Source of the DNA: Opitutia bacterium
GTDB taxonomy: Bacteria; Verrucomicrobiota; Verrucomicrobiia; Opitutales; Opitutaceae
Assembly (NCBI GenBank): GCA_016187945.1
Contig: JACPIT010000007.1
Location: 62,001-126,000, forward strand
DNA length: 64,000 nt
Reading direction: 5' to 3'
Below are positions 16,725 through 25,869 of this stretch, one piece after another; positions within the stretch are counted from its first letter, which is position 1, and every line of letters starts with the position of its first letter. The position numbers and the translations under genes are program-made. A model generated the notes under the pieces. That model was not told the origin of the DNA. It worked only from the letters and a program-made list of their open reading frames with translations, and did no database searches.

Positions 16725-17648
16725 TCAGCAAATCCGCCCGCGTTTGCCGGCCGTGGTGTGACCGGGCGGATTGGCGCCGACCCAGCGCTCGTCAATCGGC
16801 TCGCTCGCGCGCTGGTAGCGGGAGTCGCTCGAGATGCGGAGGCGATTGTCGCTGCGGTTGTCGAGCGACGCGTGCACGAGGAACATGCCGAAGGTGAGAA
16901 AATCGCCGGCGCGGAACTCGGTCGTCAGCCAGCGGCCGCCGAATTTGTTGCGGACGGAAGGCGGGTTGTGCGAGAGCGTGCCGGTGAACGTCCAGCCGCC
17001 GTTCTTCGCGGCTTCGGCTTGCTTGGGCTTGTTTTCGCAGAAGGCGTCGACGTCGCGGTAGACGTAGTTTTCGAGGAGATCCATGCGCTTGTGCGAGCCC
17101 TCGAGCACCATCAGCCCGCCGAGCGTGAACGAGATGTCGCCATACGGCATCCAGCAGGTCAGGTGGCGGTGCGTGCCGCGGCCCATGTAGGGCAGATCGC
17201 AATGCGGATTAGTGCCCTTGCCGGGGCCGATCGCGCGCAGCCAGGTGAAGTCGTAGTGGCGGAGCGATTCGCCGAAGAGTTTTTCGTAGAACTCGACGAC
17301 GCGGCCCGAGTAGAGCAGGCGCTGCACGGCTTCGTTGTTGTTCGTGATTTCCGGTTTGAACACGTAGCCGGAGCCGGGCTTGCAGACCGCATCGAGATGC
17401 GGAAACGCCGGATCGAGCACGCCGGCCTCGGCGAGGCGCGACGTCAGGCTCGCGCGCGCCGCGAGGACCTCGGCGCGGTCGAGATAGCCGCGCATGTAGA
17501 GGTATCCGTCGTCGGCGAGGCGGCGGCGCAATTCCTCGACGTCGTCGGCAGCATCGCTGGAGTCGCGCAAGAGGCCGATCTTGTCTTCGTCCATGTCCAG
17601 CGCGTGGCCGTAGGAATACAGCGGGGGCAAAGCAGTCGTGGTGCTCAT
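16725..17648 (-). CDS. Phytanoyl-CoA dioxygenase (PhyH) family Fe(II)/2-oxoglutarate oxygenase
   Basis: A 307-residue non-haem iron dioxygenase of the PhyH family. The iron facial triad is readable as H149 and D151 (HCD) and distal H259 (FLVHASLDN). A 2-oxoglutarate-binding arginine is likely R269 or R271. No signal peptide is seen. PhyH enzymes hydroxylate diverse small molecules and are numerous in this phylum, where most substrates are unknown. The gene is transcribed divergently from an AraC-type regulator across 64 bases, the usual arrangement for a regulator and its target. The diiron gene follows on the same strand. Conserved aromatic blocks (YDFTWLRAI, HRHLTCWMPYGD) fit the double-stranded beta-helix core. 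Confidence 0.88.
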   Translation of the reverse strand: MSTTTALPPLYSYGHALDMDEDKIGLLRDSSDAADDVEELRRRLADDGYLYMRGYLDRAEVLAARASLTSRLAEAGVLDPAFPHLDAVCKPGSGYVFKPEITNNNEAVQRLLYSGRVVEFYEKLFGESLRHYDFTWLRAIGPGKGTNPHCDLPYMGRGTHRHLTCWMPYGDISFTLGGLMVLEGSHKRMDLLENYVYRDVDAFCENKPKQAEAAKNGGWTFTGTLSHNPPSVRNKFGGRWLTTEFRAGDFLTFGMFLVHASLDNRSDNRLRISSDSRYQRASEPIDERWVGANPPGHTTAGKRGRIC

Positions 17649-17712
17649 GCGTCCAAGTTACACGCGACCGGCCGCGCATAAAATGGTTGAAGTGGGAGAA
17701 GTGATGTAAATT
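17649..17712. promoter_or_regulatory. Divergent PhyH / AraC promoter region
   Basis: This 64-base interval separates the divergent PhyH and AraC-regulator starts and is relatively AT-rich in its middle (cataaaatggttgaagtg). A direct repeat, GAAGTG-GG-AGAAGTG, sits at about 17689-17703, the kind of short direct repeat that AraC-type proteins bind. GGGAGAA at 17694-17700 is also the only ribosome-binding-site-like element before the TTG start. No promoter boxes can be assigned with certainty. Confidence 0.35.
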
Positions 17713-18573
17713 TTGGGCCGCGTGCCGCCCGCCGCCCGATACCGCGCCCAACCTTGGTTGCAAAGCCCGCTGCGCACGCCGGTCGGGGAGATCGAACTCG
17801 CCGGCCTGCTCGTGAACGTTGGCGGCATTGATCCGGCGAACATGCGGATTTTGCGACGCTTCACGCTCGTGCTGATGGTGGAGGGCGAGGGCTACTTTCG
17901 CGACGCGCGCGGGGCGAACATCGCGCTGCAAGCCGGCGATGTCGTGCTGGTGTTTCCGGAAATCGCGCACGCTTACGGCCCCGTCGCCGGCGGCGAGTGG
18001 ACGCAGGTCTACTTCGTGTTCGATGGCCCGCAGTTTCAGTTGTGGCGCGGGCAAGGTCTGCTCGCGCCCGAGCGGCCGGTGTTGCGGCTGGGCTCGCCGG
18101 ACTACTGGCGGCGACGGCTGCACGAAGTCGTGAAGAGCGAACCGCTACACCGCGCCGGGGCGCCGCTGCGGGCGATGGGACGATTCTTGCAGGTGGTGCT
18201 CGAGATGGTCGCGGTCGACGCGGAGAACGTTCGCCAGGCCGGTCGCGACGCGTGGCTCGAAAAAAGTCTGCGGCTGCTCGGCGAACGCGGACCGGCAGGC
18301 TGGCCCGCGCCCCAGGATGTCGCCCAGCAGGTTGGGCTGAGTTACGAGAATTTCCGGAAGCGGTTCACGCAGCTCACGAACGAGTCACCGGGGCGATTCC
18401 AGAAGCGCCGCCGGCTCGAATGGGCGTGCGCGGCGATCTATCACGGCGAGCTGTCGCTCAAGGAAATCGCGGACGCGCTCGGTTTCTGCGACGTGTTTCA
18501 TTTCTCGAAAGCGTTCAAGCAGGAGATCGGCTACACGCCATCGGACTATCGGCAGCGCGTGCGCGGCAAATGA
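17713..18573 (+). CDS. AraC-family transcriptional regulator
   Basis: A 286-residue regulator with an N-terminal cupin-like ligand domain (about 15-150, including GVxL-type strands and AGDVVLVFPEIAHAYGP) and a C-terminal double helix-turn-helix (about 195-283). The latter carries VAQQVGLSYENFRKRF and the family-typical IADALGFCDVFHFSKAFKQEIGYTPSDYR. The start is the TTG at 17713, 12 bases after a GGAGAA element; GTG 17722 is an alternative. Ligands of this subgroup are usually sugars or related metabolites. Being divergent from the PhyH gene it most likely controls that gene and perhaps the diiron gene. A strong hairpin follows its stop. Confidence 0.9.
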   Translation: MGRVPPAARYRAQPWLQSPLRTPVGEIELAGLLVNVGGIDPANMRILRRFTLVLMVEGEGYFRDARGANIALQAGDVVLVFPEIAHAYGPVAGGEWTQVYFVFDGPQFQLWRGQGLLAPERPVLRLGSPDYWRRRLHEVVKSEPLHRAGAPLRAMGRFLQVVLEMVAVDAENVRQAGRDAWLEKSLRLLGERGPAGWPAPQDVAQQVGLSYENFRKRFTQLTNESPGRFQKRRRLEWACAAIYHGELSLKEIADALGFCDVFHFSKAFKQEIGYTPSDYRQRVRGK

Positions 18574-18583
18574 TCCGAGAATA

Positions 18584-18623
18584 GCCGCGCCCGCGGGGCG
18601 TTGAACGCCGCCGCGGACGCGGC
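18584..18623. terminator. GC-rich hairpin between convergent genes
   Basis: A long inverted repeat begins ten bases after the AraC stop. The left arm GCCGCGCCCGCGGGGCG and right arm CGCCGCCGCGGACGCGGC pair around a TTGAA loop, with one bulge and one mismatch. It sits between the convergent AraC (forward) and glycosidase-like (reverse) genes, so it could terminate or insulate both. Neither side has a clear U-tract. Confidence 0.5.
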
Positions 18624-18641
18624 CTGAACCCCCAGGAAAAA

Positions 18642-20960
18642 TCAGACGGCCCAGCCCTCGGGCCAAGTGGTGCCCGGAATCGGGCGCCAGTAGATCGCAC
18701 GGTCGATCCGCGGCGGGTGGTGCCGGTATTGCTCGGTGAGACGGATCTTCGTCTTGAGATGCCCGATGAGATTCTCGCCGTAGAAAAACGTGTTCTCGCC
18801 CACGCCGGACACGACGAGCACCTCGTGTGGTGTCGTCTCGAGCAGTTCGATCAAGCCGCGCACGTTGGCGAGTTCGAGATCGATGGCGTTCTGGAGTTTT
18901 TTCTCGCAGACGGATTTCGTGACCGGATCGGTCGCGTCGAGGTAACCGTAGACGCATTCGCACCACGCGCAGACGTTGCGCAGCGAGGTGACCCAATGCA
19001 GGTAGGCGCGCACGCGATCGCGCAGGTCGGTGAAAACGCTGCGCGCGTCGCCGGTCACGTGGCCGATCTTGGCCGAGAGTCGCGCCACGAGCGGATGCAG
19101 GCGCGCGATAACCTCGCGATCCATGTCGGCGGCCATCTTCGCGCCGGATTCGCGCGTGATGAGATCGAAGAGCACGTCTTTGCCGAGATCGTTCAGCCCG
19201 GGATTGTTGTGCTGGAAGCAGCCGTGACGCTCGTAGTAATCGCGCTCCGCCGCCGGCACCGCCTCGATGTCCGGCACGAAGGGGCGGTCCCACGTGCGCT
19301 GCCAGCAGAAGCCGAACGCGCAGTAGAGTCCGACGAGCGGCTGACCGCCGAGCGCGTCCTCGAAATCGCGCCAGGCCGCCGTGAGCGTCGCGGCGTGAAC
19401 GGGGCCGACGAGTTGAGCGGCGTAGTCGCTGAGCACGTCGTCGATCGGTTTCTCGGGAAAGAATTGCGCGGCGCGGATCGCGACGGGATTCGGCCAATAC
19501 GGCGCGCGAGTCGGGTTGGTCAGTCCGCCGAGGCAACTGATGCGCGCGAGGCCGGTGTCGCGCACGGCAAGCAGCTTGGCGTGCAGCATGCGCGGGAACG
19601 GCAGGCCAAGGAGCGGCTCGTGATTCATCACGCTGGACGCGGAGTAGTGGAGGATCGGCTCCACGCCTTGCGCGCGCGATTGCACGAGCGCGTCCTTTTC
19701 GGCCTCGTCCATCGTCGTGTGGAAGAGACTGCCGGCGACGCCAAGATTCTCGGGATACTTCGGATGCGAGTAGGGCACCGAGTAACCGCGCACGAGCAGC
19801 GACGGCGCTTCCCACGTCACGTGTCCGCCCATCTCGGCCTTGATGTGCTCGTGCTCCACCTTGAAAGGTTCGATGCGGAGGATGACGTCGAAGTCCGGGT
19901 TGATCTCCGCCGCGGCGGTGCGGAGGTTTTTCAGGTAGCGGCCGATGCTTTGGCCGGCGGCTTGGGCGACTTTGTCGTGGTTGCGCCACTCGCGAATCAT
20001 GTAGGGGCCGCCGTTGCGGCCGACGTAGAGCGAAGCGGTGTGCTCGAAGCCGGCGCCGCTGTCGTTCGTCCAGACCGACATGTAGCTCAGGTCCGGCACC
20101 GCGCGCATGATTTTCTGGAGCGCCTCGCGGTAATGCCGCTGCACGATCGGGTGATCCTGCGCCATCGTGTAGCGCGGTAGCCGCGAGCGAAACGGGTGAT
20201 CCACGCGCGCGCCGCGCAGCGACGGGTATTTGGCAAAAAAGCGCTCCGGCATCGTGCGCGGCTCGAACATGCACACGCCAGGCTTCAAACCGTAGCGGCG
20301 GCCGAGCGCGGCGAGCTTGACGAGATGCGCGAGGTTGGCGTCGAGGTAGAGCGCGGGCCAGATGCTCTTGGTGAGAGGCGTGTCGACGAAGTGATTGAAA
20401 CCCGGCGCGTAGGTGTAGAACTGCGGGTAGTATTCCGACGGCGTGAAGTCCTCGTAGGGCATGTGCGCCTGCAGGCCGTTCACCTCGCAATGCGTGAAGC
20501 CCGCCTCGGCGAGCGAGGCGACGTAGCGCTCCGGATCGAAGTTGCGGGCGCTGCGCCAGTATTGCGTGTAGCACGCGTCCCAATGCGGCCGGTGCCAGCC
20601 GAATGTCGCGGGCAACCAGAGGCCGGTCGCGAGTTTCTCGCGGGTGAGATCGCTGATGCCGCTCGCGAGGAGGCGGACCGCGGCGTAGAGAAACGAGCCG
20701 TGCGTCGCCGCGATTTCACCCGTGCCGTCGGCGGCGATGCGGAGCCACATCCAAGCTGCGGAGTCGCGCGCGCGCGACGGCAGCAGCGCCGGCAAGCCGC
20801 GCGTGGCGAGCGCGACGTGGACTCCGCGCGAGTCGGCGGAGACCTCGGCGCCGGTCAGGCGCGCGAGTTCGACAGCCGCGGTGATTTCGGCGGGGTCGGC
20901 CGCGGCGGGGTGCGAGACGAATTGGACCGACAAGGAGCTAGGCTTGGGGATAACTGGCAT
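18642..20960 (-). CDS. Cytoplasmic glycoside-hydrolase-like protein (GH20/GH67-type architecture)
   Basis: A 772-residue protein without signal peptide. The first 120 residues (containing AAVELARLTGAEV) look like the small alpha/beta domain that precedes the barrel in alpha-glucuronidases and beta-hexosaminidases. A TIM-barrel-like region follows from about 125 (FGWHRPHWDACYTQYWRS) to about 480, with a VWTNDSGAGFEHT block near 320 containing Asp and Glu that could be catalytic. A helical C-terminal domain ends the protein. The frame extends upstream to 21035, but MPVIPKPSSL is a more natural N-terminus and leaves room for a promoter. It may hydrolyse an imported uronic-acid- or hexosamine-containing oligosaccharide. 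Exact family and activity are not established. Confidence 0.7.
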   Translation of the reverse strand: MPVIPKPSSLSVQFVSHPAAADPAEITAAVELARLTGAEVSADSRGVHVALATRGLPALLPSRARDSAAWMWLRIAADGTGEIAATHGSFLYAAVRLLASGISDLTREKLATGLWLPATFGWHRPHWDACYTQYWRSARNFDPERYVASLAEAGFTHCEVNGLQAHMPYEDFTPSEYYPQFYTYAPGFNHFVDTPLTKSIWPALYLDANLAHLVKLAALGRRYGLKPGVCMFEPRTMPERFFAKYPSLRGARVDHPFRSRLPRYTMAQDHPIVQRHYREALQKIMRAVPDLSYMSVWTNDSGAGFEHTASLYVGRNGGPYMIREWRNHDKVAQAAGQSIGRYLKNLRTAAAEINPDFDVILRIEPFKVEHEHIKAEMGGHVTWEAPSLLVRGYSVPYSHPKYPENLGVAGSLFHTTMDEAEKDALVQSRAQGVEPILHYSASSVMNHEPLLGLPFPRMLHAKLLAVRDTGLARISCLGGLTNPTRAPYWPNPVAIRAAQFFPEKPIDDVLSDYAAQLVGPVHAATLTAAWRDFEDALGGQPLVGLYCAFGFCWQRTWDRPFVPDIEAVPAAERDYYERHGCFQHNNPGLNDLGKDVLFDLITRESGAKMAADMDREVIARLHPLVARLSAKIGHVTGDARSVFTDLRDRVRAYLHWVTSLRNVCAWCECVYGYLDATDPVTKSVCEKKLQNAIDLELANVRGLIELLETTPHEVLVVSGVGENTFFYGENLIGHLKTKIRLTEQYRHHPPRIDRAIYWRPIPGTTWPEGWAV

Positions 20961-21259
20961 GACGGTGTAAGCCGTATGCGAAGCGCGCGCCAGCCGAGGC
21001 AACCGCAAACCCGCGCGCGCCCCAAGGCACACCAAACATTTCCCAAGATTTGCATGCGCTCACGCCGCGCCTGGCGCGTTCGGACGAGTTCACATCGAGC
21101 CGGCGCGGAGAGACCGGAGCGCGGTCGTTCGCGCGCGCAATCGGCCCGGTTTGTTACGGTTGGGTTTCCGGCGGGTAACATTCTTGTTCGCGACGCCGTC
21201 GCGCGTTGACCGCTCGGTGCGGCGAGGTTCGGGTGCGGACGACCTCGCTCCTGCTCACC
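20961..21259. other. Divergent intergenic region (299 bases)
   Basis: This stretch separates the reverse glycosidase-like gene from the forward TonB-receptor gene. It is GC-rich and contains no convincing open frame, RNA gene or long repeat. The candidate receptor promoter at 21151-21181 is the only element I can point to. Confidence 0.5.
21151..21181 (+). promoter_or_regulatory. Candidate promoter of the TonB-receptor gene
   Basis: TTGTTA (21151-21156) and TAACAT (21176-21181) are separated by 19 bases and resemble -35 and -10 boxes. They lie about 80 bases before the receptor ATG. The same stretch contains a GTTAC ... GTAAC inverted repeat that could be an operator. The spacing is longer than ideal. 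Confidence 0.3.
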
Positions 21260-24037
21260 ATGACCATGCGCACCATCATCCAACTTCTCTCCGCCCTGTT
21301 GTTTTTCGCCAGCGCGGGGCTTGCCGGCCTGCGGGCCGGCACGATCTCGGGCCGCGTCACCGACGGCTACACGAAACTCGCGCTCGGCGGCGCCCGCGTC
21401 ACTGCCGGCGGCGTCGAGACTTACTCGGAAACCACCGGCGAATTCACGCTGACCGGCGTGCCCGCGGGCCAGCAGATCGTCGAAGTGAATTATGTCGGCT
21501 ACGCGCCGCTGCAGCTCTCGCTCGAGGTCGCCGCGAGCGGCCTCACGCGTCTCGATCCGGTGTTCAATCGCGACCTGGTGCGGCTCCCGCAATTCGTCAT
21601 CGCTGGCTCGACGGTCGGCACCGCGCGTTCGCTCAACGAGCAGCGCGCCGCGGAAACGCTCACGAACGTCGTGGCCGCGGACGAGATCGGGCGGTTTCCC
21701 GATCAGAACGCGGCCGAGTCCGCGCAACGCATTCCCGGCGTCGCGCTCTACCGCGACCAAGGCGAGGGGCGCTTCCTCGTCGTGCGCGGCATCCGGCCCG
21801 ATTTGAATGGCATGCAACTCAACGGCGTCGCGATGACCTCGCCCGACCGCGGCGCGCGCACCGTGCCGCTCGACGTCATCCCGTCGGACGCGCTCGGTTC
21901 ACTCGAAGTCACGAAGGTTCCGCGCCCCGACCTCGACATCGACGGGCTTGGCGGCCGCGTGAACCTGAAGACGCGCAGCCCGTTCGATGCCGATGGCCGC
22001 CAGCTCCAACTCGCTGCGCAGGGCCAGTGGAACAACCTCCGCGAGCGTCTCAGCAGCAAATTCAACGGCACCTACTCGGACATCCTGAACGGCGGCAAAC
22101 TCGGCTTCATCTTTTCGCCCACGTGGCAGGAGCGCCGCTTCGGTTCCGACAACATCGAGACGTCCGGCAACTGGGCGGCGCCGGCGGGCAACAGCGTCCT
22201 CGCGCTGCCCGACATCAATTACCGCGAATACGAAATCACCCGCACGCGCTACGGTGCCAACGCCGGACTCGAGTTCCGTCCCGATCCCGCGACGCTCTTC
22301 TACGTCCGCGGCCTCTACTCGTATTTCACCGACCGCGAGAATCGCTACGTGACCACGATTCCGTTCTCCGAGGCGTCCAGCGCCGTCGTCACCAGCGAAA
22401 CCGCCGCGGCGTTCACCGGCGTCCGCCGCGAGAACAAGCAGCTCCGCAATCGCGAGAAACAGCAGGACGTCACGTCCTACTCGGCCGGTTTCGAAAAGAA
22501 CCTCGTCAACTGGCGCCTCGATGGCCGCGCGGCCTTCAGTCGCGGCAACGAAAACCGCCGCGAAGACACGGTGATCTTCCGCAAATCCGCGCGCGGCACG
22601 AACTGGTCTTACACCCTTCCAGGCGTCTACGCGCCGCTCGTCACGCAGACCGCTGGCACCGACCTCAGCGACCCGGCGTCGTTCAACGAACTCAACCGCC
22701 TCCGCTCCGCGCCCGCGTGGGGGTCGGACCGCGAGCAGAACTACGCCTTCAACGCGCGGCGCGAGTTTGTCACTGGCTCGGGCCAGCCGTCGTTCGTGAA
22801 GTTCGGCGCGCAGGCGCGCTTCAAGACGAAGGCGCAAAACCGCGAGCAGTCGAATTTCGCCGCGCCGGCCTCGTTCACGTTCGCCTCGCTCGCGCAGACG
22901 CAGGGGGAGGGCGACTACGCGTTTTTCCGCGGACCGCGCGTCAACGCCGAGGCGTTCACGCAGCAATTTGTGAACAACAAAAGCGCGTTCACCGAGACGC
23001 GCGACGTCGTCTCCAGCGAGCAGGAGGACTGGACCTCCGACGAGGACGTGCTCGCCGGTTACGCGATGGGCGGCGTCACCTTCGGCGACTTCAACGTCTC
23101 CGGCGGCGCGCGCTTCGAGCGGACGAAGTTCGCCGCGACCGGCAACGAGCAGCGCATCGTCTCCGGCGCGACGACGTTCGCGCGCGCCACGCGCGAGCGC
23201 AGCTACAACAACTTTCTCCCGGGCGTCTATCTGCGCTACGACGCCGACTCGCAGACGGTCTTCCGCGCGTCGTGGACCAACAGCGTCGCGCGCCCGGCGT
23301 TTTCCGAGAGCGCGTTGATCCGCTCCGTCAACGACGACGCCAAGACCGTCACCGAGAGCAACCCGGGCCTGAAAGCGCTCGAGTCGGTCAACTGGGACGC
23401 CTCCGCCGAGCACTATTTCCGCGGCCTCGGCGTCGTTTCGCTCGCCGCGTTCTACAAGAAAATCACCAACTTCACCTACCGCACCTCCGTGCCCAACGGC
23501 GATCTGGCGAACCCCACCTACCTGCTCACGACCTACGTGAACGGCAACGAGGGCGACGTCAGCGGCCTCGAGTTCGCCTTCACGCGTCGACTCGATTTTC
23601 TCCCGGGCGAACTGCGCAACGTGACGTTCCTGACGAACTACACGCTCACGCACAGCCGCGCGACATATCTGCGCACCGCGACGGGGACGTTCGAGAACGC
23701 GCCGTTCATCGGCCAGTCGCCACGCAACGCCAACGTCGCGCTCAGCTACGAAGCGCACCGCCTCTTCGTCCGCCTCTCGTTCAACTACCGCAGCTCGCAC
23801 CTGCGCGAGGACGAGCCGATCGGCGACAGCCTCGCGAACGACATCTACATCGACGATTTCAAGCAATGGGATCTCAACGCCAGCTACCGGATCGATCGTC
23901 GCTGGGAGCTGTTCGGCGAGGTGCTCAATCTCACCAACGAGCCGTTCCGCGTCGCGTTCACGAGTGCGCGCACGCGCTTCCGTCAGTTCGAGGAATACGG
24001 CTGGAGCGCGAACTTCGGCCTGCGGTGGAAGCTGTGA
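21260..24037 (+). CDS. TonB-dependent outer-membrane receptor with carboxypeptidase-regulatory domain
   Basis: A 925-residue outer-membrane transporter. The signal peptide starts at MTMRTIIQLLSALLFFASA and is cleaved around residue 27-30. A CarboxypepD_reg-like beta-sandwich follows (about 30-110: ISGRVTD, YSETTGEFTLTGVPAGQ, VEVNYVGYAP). The plug (about 120-260) contains DEIGRFPDQNAAES, QRIPGV and RGIRPDLNGMQLNG. The 22-strand barrel ends in the aromatic-rich sequence FGLRWKL. ATG 21260 was chosen over an in-frame TTG at 21206 because it begins the signal peptide directly. DEIGRFPDxN is typical of receptors for oligosaccharides, phytate or siderophores. The adjacent secreted phytase, 84 bases downstream, points to uptake linked to organic phosphate. 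No SusD partner is present. Confidence 0.93.
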   Translation: MTMRTIIQLLSALLFFASAGLAGLRAGTISGRVTDGYTKLALGGARVTAGGVETYSETTGEFTLTGVPAGQQIVEVNYVGYAPLQLSLEVAASGLTRLDPVFNRDLVRLPQFVIAGSTVGTARSLNEQRAAETLTNVVAADEIGRFPDQNAAESAQRIPGVALYRDQGEGRFLVVRGIRPDLNGMQLNGVAMTSPDRGARTVPLDVIPSDALGSLEVTKVPRPDLDIDGLGGRVNLKTRSPFDADGRQLQLAAQGQWNNLRERLSSKFNGTYSDILNGGKLGFIFSPTWQERRFGSDNIETSGNWAAPAGNSVLALPDINYREYEITRTRYGANAGLEFRPDPATLFYVRGLYSYFTDRENRYVTTIPFSEASSAVVTSETAAAFTGVRRENKQLRNREKQQDVTSYSAGFEKNLVNWRLDGRAAFSRGNENRREDTVIFRKSARGTNWSYTLPGVYAPLVTQTAGTDLSDPASFNELNRLRSAPAWGSDREQNYAFNARREFVTGSGQPSFVKFGAQARFKTKAQNREQSNFAAPASFTFASLAQTQGEGDYAFFRGPRVNAEAFTQQFVNNKSAFTETRDVVSSEQEDWTSDEDVLAGYAMGGVTFGDFNVSGGARFERTKFAATGNEQRIVSGATTFARATRERSYNNFLPGVYLRYDADSQTVFRASWTNSVARPAFSESALIRSVNDDAKTVTESNPGLKALESVNWDASAEHYFRGLGVVSLAAFYKKITNFTYRTSVPNGDLANPTYLLTTYVNGNEGDVSGLEFAFTRRLDFLPGELRNVTFLTNYTLTHSRATYLRTATGTFENAPFIGQSPRNANVALSYEAHRLFVRLSFNYRSSHLREDEPIGDSLANDIYIDDFKQWDLNASYRIDRRWELFGEVLNLTNEPFRVAFTSARTRFRQFEEYGWSANFGLRWKL

Positions 24038-24120
24038 ACACGAACGATGCCCCAAGTCGCGCGATGTTTCCGCTCGCGCCTCACGACTTCGGCGCGGACT
24101 GAAGCGCCGCGCTTCCCACG

Positions 24121-25791
24121 ATGACCCGCCGGCTTCTCACTCTCGCGCTCCTCGCCGTTCTCGCTCCGGTCCACGCGTCCGCGTCGGCATACGCGGCGTT
24201 CCGCGCCGACATGCAAGCGGGCGACGCTTACACGATCGACGCCCGGCAGCTTCACCCGACGCAGTTCGCGCTCGGCTGGCGCGAGGTGGTTTTCAAACGC
24301 GCGAAAATCGACGCGAAAGACGCCACGGCGCTCGCTGGCTACCTGCAGGAGAAAGACGTGCCGATCGTCGTCGGGCCGGGCGGCGTGCCGTTCATGACCG
24401 ACGGACACCACACGATCCGCGCGCTGCTCGAGTCGCAGCACGCCGACAAAACCGTTTACGGACACGTGTTCGCCAACTGGGCCACGCTCGCGCCCGCCGA
24501 GTTCTGGGCGCGCATGCGTGCGAGCAATTACGCTTACCTGAAAGACGCCGCCGGTCGCGACGCGGCGCCCGAGGCGTTGCCGGCCTCGCTGCTCGAGATG
24601 CAGCGCGACCCCTGGCGCGGGCTCGCGTGGGCGCTGATGGAAGCCGGCGCGTTCACCGAGCTGAAAGGCGTGTTTTTCCAGGAATTTCGCTGGGCCGATT
24701 TCCTCCGCGCGCGCGTCGAGTGGGACGACGCCAACCAAGCCGACTTCCAGCGTGCGCTCGCCGAGGCGAAAAAAATCGCCGCCACGCCCGTGGCTGCCGC
24801 GCTGCCCGGCTACCGGGCCGGCGTGCTCCAGCCTCGCGTCGTCACCGCGCCGGTGAAACACGACACCGACGATCCCGCGATCTGGATCAACCCGGTCGAT
24901 CCGGCGCAGAGCCTGATCGTCGGCACCGACAAGGACACCGACGGCGCGCTTTACGTCTTCGATCTCCACGGGAAAATCGTCCGCACCTTCTCCGGCCTGC
25001 GGCGTCCGAACAACGTCGACATCGCCACCGGCTTTCGCCTTGGCGGAAAAGAAGTCGCGATCGCCGTGACGACGGAGCGCGAGGCGCAGCGCCTGCGGAT
25101 CTTCACGCTGCCCGAGATGACCTGCGTCGAGCGCGGCGATTTGATCGTGTTCGACGGCGACCCGAACCGGGCGCCGATGGGCGTTGCGCTCTATCGCCGC
25201 CCGCGCGACGGCGCGATGTTCGCATTCGTCGGCGGCAAATCCGGCCCCGCGCAGGGCTACCTCGGCCAATACCGTCTCGACGACGACGGCACGGGCCAGG
25301 TGAAGATGACGCTCGTGCGGCAGTTCGGCGCCTACAGCGGCACAAAGGAAATCGAGGCCATCGCCGTCGACGCCGAGCTCGGCTACGTTTACTACTCCGA
25401 CGAACAACGCGGCGTGCGCAAATACGCCGCCGACCCCGATGCGCCCGATGCCGACCGCGAACTCGCGTGCTTCGCGACGAGCGGCTTCGCGGGCGATCAC
25501 GAAGGCGTTTCGATTTGGAAACGAGCGGACGGCACTGGCTACGTGATCGTCTCCGATCAACAGGCGAACAAGTTCTGGCTCTTCCCGCGCGAAGGCGCGC
25601 CCGGTCACCCGCACGAACACCGAGTAGTGAAAATTGTCGAAGTCGCCGCGATCGAGAGCGACGGCAGCGACGTCACGTCGCAGCCGCTCGGCGAGCAGTT
25701 CCCCCATGGTCTCTTCGTCGCGATGTCGAACGGGCGCGTGTTCCACTACTACGGCTGGGAGCAGATTGCCGGCGGGGATTTGCGCCGCTGA
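24121..25791 (+). CDS. Secreted fusion: ParB/Srx-like N-domain plus beta-propeller phytase
   Basis: A 556-residue exported protein (signal peptide 1-22, ends ASASAYA). Residues about 35-215 resemble the exported ParB-like (ParBc_2-type) domain, with QLHPTQFALGW, a VPIVVGPGG strand and the core motif FMTDGHHTIRALL at 91-103. Residues about 230-550 match a beta-propeller phytase: HDTDDPAIW (247-255), IVGTDKDTDGALYVFDL (from 266), RPNNVD near 296, and later IEAIAVDAELGYVYYSDE and GDHEGVSI, which carry calcium- and phosphate-binding acidic residues. Such phytases remove phosphates from inositol hexakisphosphate outside the cell. The N-terminal domain's role here is unknown. It follows the TonB receptor, a pairing known for bacterial propeller phytases. 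The join appears continuous, without a frameshift. Confidence 0.85.
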   Translation: MTRRLLTLALLAVLAPVHASASAYAAFRADMQAGDAYTIDARQLHPTQFALGWREVVFKRAKIDAKDATALAGYLQEKDVPIVVGPGGVPFMTDGHHTIRALLESQHADKTVYGHVFANWATLAPAEFWARMRASNYAYLKDAAGRDAAPEALPASLLEMQRDPWRGLAWALMEAGAFTELKGVFFQEFRWADFLRARVEWDDANQADFQRALAEAKKIAATPVAAALPGYRAGVLQPRVVTAPVKHDTDDPAIWINPVDPAQSLIVGTDKDTDGALYVFDLHGKIVRTFSGLRRPNNVDIATGFRLGGKEVAIAVTTEREAQRLRIFTLPEMTCVERGDLIVFDGDPNRAPMGVALYRRPRDGAMFAFVGGKSGPAQGYLGQYRLDDDGTGQVKMTLVRQFGAYSGTKEIEAIAVDAELGYVYYSDEQRGVRKYAADPDAPDADRELACFATSGFAGDHEGVSIWKRADGTGYVIVSDQQANKFWLFPREGAPGHPHEHRVVKIVEVAAIESDGSDVTSQPLGEQFPHGLFVAMSNGRVFHYYGWEQIAGGDLRR

Positions 25792-25869
25792 ATGCGCCGG
25801 CGACGGTTCCCATCAGCCGATCAGAGGAGAGTGTGAACGAGACGGCGCGGGCGGACCGCAGAGCGTCGA

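Noticed and set aside
15489-17681. A 730-codon forward frame opposite the diiron and PhyH genes.
   Set aside because: No domain signature, and the reverse strand shows catalytic residues in correct order for both genes.
21899-24055. A 718-codon reverse frame opposite the TonB receptor.
   Set aside because: It lacks recognisable motifs and lies wholly over a receptor gene with signal peptide, plug and barrel terminus intact.
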